Shown one piece after another: positions 14,352-18,715 of a DNA stretch of 18,715 nucleotides (positions are counted from its first letter, which is position 1; each line of letters opens with the position of its first letter). Both the position numbers and the translations under genes were made by a program. Under the pieces are notes generated by a model. The model worked only from the letters and a program-made list of their open reading frames with translations. It was not told the DNA's origin and did not search any database. Source of the DNA: 2-12-FULL-42-15 sp964196565 (GTDB taxonomy: Bacteria; Pseudomonadota; Gammaproteobacteria; Coxiellales; Coxiellaceae); contig CAXMUH010000057.1 of NCBI GenBank assembly GCA_964196565.1, forward strand, positions 1-18,715. The letters run 5' to 3'.

Positions 14352-16511
14352 ATGACCGATCCCACACCTGCCTTACCCGAAGCTTTAAGCTTATGGATAA
14401 CCGAAACGTGTTATCGATTTTCGCACCTTGATAAAGCGCTGCTTGAAAAAACCTTTACTATCGCCTTAAAGCTTGCGCCCGACCCAAACGATATTTCATT
14501 TGACACAAGCTTCTCTATTGTCGAGCAATTACTGCCGCTTAACAGCGATAGCGAAACCATCAGTGCTGCCATTCTCTATCCTTTTTTTAACGACAATAAC
14601 CGCGAACGCGAGCTGATTACTCAAAATTTAAATCTACAAATTTATAGATTACTACTTGGCACCAAACGCATGGAAGCGGTCGATCATTTGCAAGCTGTGA
14701 CGCTTCAACCCAAACAACTGGATAATCTTCGACGCATGTTATTAGCCATTGTTGATGATATTCGCATTGTATTAATTAAATTAGCAGAACGCATCGCGAC
14801 TCTGATTCAGCATCGAAAAGCTGAAAAAGCAGAGCAACTTGCTATCGCAAAACAAACCATGGCTTTATATGCACCCTTGGCAAATCGCATGGGCATCGGA
14901 CAGTTTAAATGGCAACTCGAAGATTGGTCGTTTCGATATTTACATACAGAAGTTTACAATAAAATTTCTAAAGGTCTTAAACAGCGCAGAGCTGATCGAG
15001 AACATTTTATTATAAATTTCCGCCATGAACTCGAAAATATGATAAAGCAATCACATATCGAAAAATATGATCTTTCGGGTCGCGCCAAACACATCTATAG
15101 TATTCATCGTAAAATAGAGCGCAAACAGGTTCCCCTTGAAGAGATCTACGATACCAATGCGTTTCGAATTATCGTCCCAGAAGTCAAAGATTGCTACAGT
15201 CTATTAAGCTTACTGCACGAAAAATTTCAACACGTTCCGCAAGAATTCGATGACTACATTGCTAAACCAAAACCCAATGGTTATAGCTCCATTCACACAG
15301 TTGTGATAACCGAAGATAATCACAATGTGGAGATCCAAATACGCACCTTCCAAATGCACGCACTTGCCGAGCTTGGTGTTGCTGCACATTGGAAATATAA
15401 AGAAGCCAGCAATCAATCCAGTAGTTATGAAGCTAAAATTGAACTGCTGCAAGAGCTTGTCGGTTGGCAACAAGATTTAAGCCAAGACACTGGCAAACGT
15501 CAAGAAATCTATCAAAAATTATTTGAAGATCACGTTTATGTATTCACGCCCAACAATGATGTGCTCGATATGCCAAAAGGTGCCACACCTTTAGATGTCG
15601 CTTATCATATACATACCGAAGTTGGGCACCGCTGTAAAGGCGCTAAACTTAATAATAAAATAGTGCCTCTAACTCAAAAAATTCAAACCGGTGACGTGGT
15701 TGAAATCCTAACCAGCAAACAAGGCGAACCCTCGCGTGATTGGGTTAACCCAGAACGTGGATATCTCGCCACACACAGCGCAATCGCAAAAGTAAAAAGT
15801 TGGTTTCGTCACCAACATCAAGCAGAAAAACTTAGCCACGGAATTGCACTCTGGGAAAAATCAGCCAAGCGTGAGGGACTCGCAAAAAGTGATTTAACTC
15901 AACTGCTCAATCAATTTAATTTTAAAACACTGAATGATCTTTTTATTGCGATTGGCTCAAACAATATTACTGTATCAACGATTATTCGCAAACTCAAACC
16001 AGAAAATTACCCTGCTAAACCAGAGTTACCCGCCCATCCACACGCAATTAAACATGCACAAGCGAGCTCGGCAGCCATTGCTGGCACCCAAAATTTACTC
16101 ACTGTGCTCGCGCGTTGCTGTCACCCTATCCCGGGAGATAATATTATTGGTTATATCACCCAAGGTCGTGGTGTTTCAATTCACCGTGATGATTGTCAAA
16201 ATTTTCGAAACAGCAAAAATTTACACCCAGAACGCATACTTGAAGTTAACTGGAGTGATGACAGCCGGCACAAATATCCGATCAATATCGATATTGAAGC
16301 GCATGAGAGCACCGGTTTAATACGTGACATTTCCAGCCTTATTGCCAATGAAAATATAAGATTGTTAGGGATAAATTCGCGCGTTAATAAACTCGAAAAC
16401 CATGCTCATATTAATCTAACTATTGAAATAGAAAGCTTAAGCCCACTTAAAAAAATCTTAACTCAAATTCAGCAGCTGCCGAATGTGATTAAAGCCAATC
16501 GACGAAGGTAG
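14352..16511 (+). CDS. relA: GTP pyrophosphokinase RelA (stringent response)
   Basis: RelA binds stalled ribosomes carrying uncharged tRNA and makes (p)ppGpp from ATP and GTP/GDP. The 719-aa protein (E. coli: 744) has an N-terminal pseudo-hydrolase domain. The HDxxED catalytic motif of SpoT is gone; the corresponding segment reads ILYPFFND near 74-81. The synthetase domain contains EFDD at 298-301, the acidic RelA-type version of the EXDD/RXKD motif, and KPKPNGYSSIHT. TGS (about 393-455), zinc-finger (RCCHP at 588-592, with H611 and C615) and C-terminal ACT domains follow. An in-frame ATG at 14244 would lie inside rlmD; 14352 is preferred because it follows the rlmD stop by one base and AAGGG lies upstream. 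Loss of hydrolase implies a separate SpoT elsewhere. Confidence 0.96.
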   Translation: MTDPTPALPEALSLWITETCYRFSHLDKALLEKTFTIALKLAPDPNDISFDTSFSIVEQLLPLNSDSETISAAILYPFFNDNNRERELITQNLNLQIYRLLLGTKRMEAVDHLQAVTLQPKQLDNLRRMLLAIVDDIRIVLIKLAERIATLIQHRKAEKAEQLAIAKQTMALYAPLANRMGIGQFKWQLEDWSFRYLHTEVYNKISKGLKQRRADREHFIINFRHELENMIKQSHIEKYDLSGRAKHIYSIHRKIERKQVPLEEIYDTNAFRIIVPEVKDCYSLLSLLHEKFQHVPQEFDDYIAKPKPNGYSSIHTVVITEDNHNVEIQIRTFQMHALAELGVAAHWKYKEASNQSSSYEAKIELLQELVGWQQDLSQDTGKRQEIYQKLFEDHVYVFTPNNDVLDMPKGATPLDVAYHIHTEVGHRCKGAKLNNKIVPLTQKIQTGDVVEILTSKQGEPSRDWVNPERGYLATHSAIAKVKSWFRHQHQAEKLSHGIALWEKSAKREGLAKSDLTQLLNQFNFKTLNDLFIAIGSNNITVSTIIRKLKPENYPAKPELPAHPHAIKHAQASSAAIAGTQNLLTVLARCCHPIPGDNIIGYITQGRGVSIHRDDCQNFRNSKNLHPERILEVNWSDDSRHKYPINIDIEAHESTGLIRDISSLIANENIRLLGINSRVNKLENHAHINLTIEIESLSPLKKILTQIQQLPNVIKANRRR

Positions 16512-16601
16512 AAAGCAGTTCAAACCGGGAATATCAAAACATGCAAGTTGGAAGGAGAGAACTTGCATGCTTTGCTATTCCCGGTTTGAGAGACTTCTTT
16601 C
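16511..16601. repeat. Long inverted repeat after relA (probable bidirectional terminator)
   Basis: A near-perfect palindrome of about 91 bp begins at the last base of the relA stop codon. Its arms share CAAACCGGGAATA and CATGCAAGTT, with two mismatches between them (ATATCAAAACATG against ATAGCAAAGCATG). The arms meet around a roughly ten-base purine-rich centre, GGAAGGAGAG. It ends 13 bases before the stop codon of the facing 165-aa gene. Its left arm recurs exactly at 17176-17213. Confidence 0.8.
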
Positions 16602-16614
16602 CCGGAACAAGTAT

Positions 16615-17112
16615 TTATATTCCGACTACCATTAGTTGTACTGTTTCATATCTCGATTTAAAAGGATATCCGGAAATACGCTTCGAAGCATCTATTTCTC
16701 TATAAATACAGATACCGGACTCAATTTTTTCTGCAAAAAAAACATCACTGTTGCCAAGGAGTATTTTTTTCACCCGAGCCCTAACCTCTGGTATGCTAGA
16801 CGCCAATACATTCCCTATTTCAACCAAATAAAATTTATGATTAAAAGTAATGTGAGAAAATATCTGGTGATAAGTATCAAAAGGATTTGCAGTTGGTTCT
16901 TCCTCTCTAACTTTTGCTGCCGTGATTCTGCCAATCTCATCCAATAATGTTTCGCTACTATTGACAACGTTTCCGGTTTCAATAGAAGATCGTACCTGCG
17001 CTGCTGTTAGTACCGGACATTGTATCGCAGAGGCATTAACGGACCCCAATGCAAATAAGCACAGCGGTAATCCAATCCGTTTTACTAATTTTGTAAAATA
17101 TTCTTTATCCAT
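16615..17112 (-). CDS. Small secreted protein of unknown function (165 aa)
   Basis: The N-terminus has a basic stretch (KLVKR), a hydrophobic core (IGLPLCLFALGSV) and a likely signal-peptidase site NASA/IQ near residue 29, so the mature protein of about 136 residues is periplasmic or secreted. It begins IQCPVLTAAQV. The two mature cysteines, 32 and 135 (GICIY), could form one disulfide. The rest is a mix of helix and strand without a motif I recognise. AAGGA seven bases before the ATG supports the start. It sits on minus between convergent relA and MFS genes and is flanked by 38-bp direct repeats, so it may be a late insertion. Secreted proteins with a CP motif near the mature N-terminus are common in intracellular gammaproteobacteria, but no effector role is shown. 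Confidence 0.75.
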   Translation of the reverse strand: MDKEYFTKLVKRIGLPLCLFALGSVNASAIQCPVLTAAQVRSSIETGNVVNSSETLLDEIGRITAAKVREEEPTANPFDTYHQIFSHITFNHKFYLVEIGNVLASSIPEVRARVKKILLGNSDVFFAEKIESGICIYREIDASKRISGYPFKSRYETVQLMVVGI

Positions 17113-17175
17113 AATCTTTCCTTAACTATTGCTGATGGCAAATACCAAATAAAAAATGATCATAGCAAAAAAACA

Positions 17176-17213
17176 AAAGCAGTTCAAACCGGGAATATCA
17201 AAACATGCAAGTT
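17176..17213. repeat. Second copy of the relA-distal repeat arm (38 bp, direct)
   Basis: Bases 17176-17213 are identical to 16512-16549, the left arm of the palindrome after relA. Beyond the match it continues CTCACCTTC, which resembles the reverse complement of the palindrome's centre (CTCTCCTTC) rather than its forward sequence. The right arm is missing. It ends eight bases before the MFS stop codon. Confidence 0.85.
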
Positions 17214-17220
17214 CTCACCT

Positions 17221-18501
17221 TCAGACCGGCTCTTTGGTGGATGGCAGAGTTATAAAAATCAACAAGCCAATCAATCCCAATACAAAAACGGCTGGAATTA
17301 CCCAGCGTACATTATTAAGCACCAATATAAAAATACTTGCTAATATCGGCCCAATAAAAGAAGTTGAACGTCCAGCTAATGCATACAATCCAAACATTTG
17401 ATTGATGCGATTTTTAGGGGCGACATGGGTTAAATAACTACGCGAAGCAGATTGCATCGCACCTGAGAAAAAGGTAAGACACAGACTCGCCACCCAAAAA
17501 ACACTAACCGAGTGCGCAAAGAAAATAATTGCGTCTGCAACCAGCATAACCACAATACTCCAAAAAATCACAAAACGCGGACCTAACCAATCATCGACAA
17601 AACTTAAGGCGACTGTTCCAATGCCCGCAGTAATATTTGCCGACAATCCAAACAAAAGAATATTTGCCAACGTCATATGAAAAACCGCACTGGCAAAAAT
17701 CCCGGCAAAAATAAAGGTGGTGTTTAACGCATCAATATAAAATAAACGCGCGATAACAAAACGAAATATGACTCGATATTTTTTTGCTTCTTTAAAAATC
17801 GTGATTAACTGATCAATTGCCAAAGCCCAAACAGATTTATCACTTTTACGCTTTTGCGGTTTTTCATCTTTAATGAATACAAACAGCGGCCAACCAAAAA
17901 ATAAAAACCAAGCAGCAGAAAATAAGGTTACTGCTCGCACATTATAATCATGCTGATGCCCAATAAGATTGGATTTTATCAACACAAAAATGGCAATTAA
18001 AAGTGAAACAACTCCCCCAAAATACCCACAAGACCAACCCCAACCTGAAATTCGACCGACCAAGCGCTTGGGCACCAATGATTTCAGCATCGCATTATAA
18101 TAAACATAGGTGACTTCAAATCCAAAGCTCGCGATCGCATAAAAAACTAACGCCCAAATTACCCATTGATGATTGGGTTGGGTAAACCACAACAGCGCAA
18201 CACAAACGACATTAAGCAATGAAAACAAGGCCAACGGTAACTTGCGCTTCCCGGTTATATCAGCCATGGCACCCAAAATCGGCGCGGTTAATGCTGTTAA
18301 AATACCTGCAGCTGCAGCCGCCCAGCCCCACTGGACAGCGGCCATGGTTTCGTTTACCGCAACCACTTTTGTAAAATAAGCTGCAAATACAAATGAGGTA
18401 ATTAAAATTGGAAAACTATCATGAGCCCAGTTATAAAGTGCCCAGACAAAAACAGAGAATTTGTTAACGGCGGGTTTTCTAGCTTGCACCATCCTGGTCA
18501 T
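17221..18501 (-). CDS. MFS transporter, Atg22/UMF1-like
   Basis: A 426-aa polytopic inner-membrane protein with about 11-12 predicted helices. The N-terminal ALYNWAHDSFPILITSFVFAAYF fits the UMF1/Atg22 branch of the major facilitator superfamily, where the first helix carries a YDWANSAF-like motif. The loop between helices 2 and 3 has GAMADITGKRK (77-87), the MFS motif A region. A charged cytoplasmic loop (KDEKPQKRKSDKS) separates the two halves. GGAG eight bases before the ATG supports the start at 18501. The substrate is unknown; yeast Atg22 exports amino acids from the vacuole, which does not transfer safely to bacteria. It lies downstream of tag on the same strand with a REP-like pair between them, so cotranscription is uncertain. 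Confidence 0.88.
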   Translation of the reverse strand: MTRMVQARKPAVNKFSVFVWALYNWAHDSFPILITSFVFAAYFTKVVAVNETMAAVQWGWAAAAAGILTALTAPILGAMADITGKRKLPLALFSLLNVVCVALLWFTQPNHQWVIWALVFYAIASFGFEVTYVYYNAMLKSLVPKRLVGRISGWGWSCGYFGGVVSLLIAIFVLIKSNLIGHQHDYNVRAVTLFSAAWFLFFGWPLFVFIKDEKPQKRKSDKSVWALAIDQLITIFKEAKKYRVIFRFVIARLFYIDALNTTFIFAGIFASAVFHMTLANILLFGLSANITAGIGTVALSFVDDWLGPRFVIFWSIVVMLVADAIIFFAHSVSVFWVASLCLTFFSGAMQSASRSYLTHVAPKNRINQMFGLYALAGRSTSFIGPILASIFILVLNNVRWVIPAVFVLGLIGLLIFITLPSTKEPV

Positions 18502-18515
18502 TAGTAATACTCCTA

Positions 18516-18609
18516 GTAGCCTGGTCGGTAAAACCGGCCAGGAAGCATCAAGCCGAAGCTGGATTCATATTTTTAATCCCGGCCAAAAATAAATTTTTGT
18601 CCGGGCTAC
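18516..18609. repeat. REP-like pair (BIME-type) between tag and the MFS gene
   Basis: Two hairpins face each other. The left is GTAG (18516-18519) followed by CCTGGTCGGT (18520-18529) paired with ACCGGCCAGG (18533-18542), with one G-T wobble. The right is CCCGGCCAAAAAT (18578-18590) paired with ATTTTTGTCCGGG (18593-18605), with one mismatch, ending in CTAC (18606-18609), which is GTAG on minus. The GTAG foot directly beside an imperfect hairpin, in head-to-head pairs, is the layout of REP/BIME units acted on by RAYT transposase-like proteins. Confidence 0.78.
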
Positions 18610-18617
18610 AACTACAG

Positions 18618-18715
18618 TTATTCCAACATTTGGCAAATCTCATCATGCCGAAAACAACTGGTCACATGATCATTTACCATTCCCACTGCCTGCATAAAAG
18701 CATAACAAATTGTTT
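18618..18715 (-). CDS. tag: DNA-3-methyladenine glycosylase I, C-terminal fragment
   Basis: The last 31 residues of a gene entering from beyond the window. The frame reads TICYAFMQAVGMVNDHVTSC, followed by a short tail ending at 18618. This matches the end of Tag (E. coli: TTICYSFMQACGLVNDHVVGC), the base-excision enzyme that removes 3-methyladenine. The His of NDH and the Cys four residues later are the two C-terminal ligands of the Tag zinc site. It is co-oriented with the MFS gene. Confidence 0.9.
   Translation of the reverse strand, partial: TICYAFMQAVGMVNDHVTSCFRHDEICQMLE

Overview
The window is a stretch of bacterial chromosome, most likely from a non-enteric gammaproteobacterium. The evidence is an SMC condensin rather than MukB, an rlmD-relA gene pair as in Escherichia coli, an RseP site-2 protease, a DinG helicase with the four iron-sulfur cysteines, and moderately AT-rich DNA. 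A Legionellales-like lineage would fit, but this is only an impression. No tRNA, rRNA, CRISPR array, transposase or phage gene was found.

Layout. Positions 1-3428 hold smc (minus strand, last few codons missing). Upstream of it, also on minus, is an OsmC-type peroxiredoxin with a strong promoter. DinG starts divergently at 4259. Between 6320 and 6493 lie a hairpin and a REP-like repeat pair. An AtuA-family pair follows on minus (106-aa ferredoxin-fold subunit and 448-aa main subunit, four-base overlap), with a LysR regulator divergent from it. From 9137 to 9513 there is non-coding DNA that includes the second copy of a multi-hairpin element first seen at 4066. A Sel1/SPOR lipoprotein with a 39-bp tandem-repeat linker follows on minus. 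Next come an unlisted 47-aa membrane peptide with a terminator, a foldable leader and palindromic sites, then rseP. rlmD and relA form a tight plus-strand operon. A small secreted protein gene sits between 38-bp direct repeats, followed by an Atg22/UMF1-like MFS transporter, another REP-like pair, and the C-terminal end of tag (3-methyladenine glycosylase).

Most genes are housekeeping: chromosome segregation, DNA repair, rRNA modification, stringent response, envelope stress. The accessory content is the AtuA/AtuA-related/LysR locus, the small secreted and membrane proteins, and at least three families of palindromic intergenic repeats. The repeats are the most unusual aspect: nearly every long gene boundary carries one, and two families occur twice in under 19 kb. 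I did not find a clear new multi-gene defence or metabolic system. The best leads are the multi-hairpin element, the 47-aa peptide with its structured upstream region, and the repeat-flanked secreted gene.
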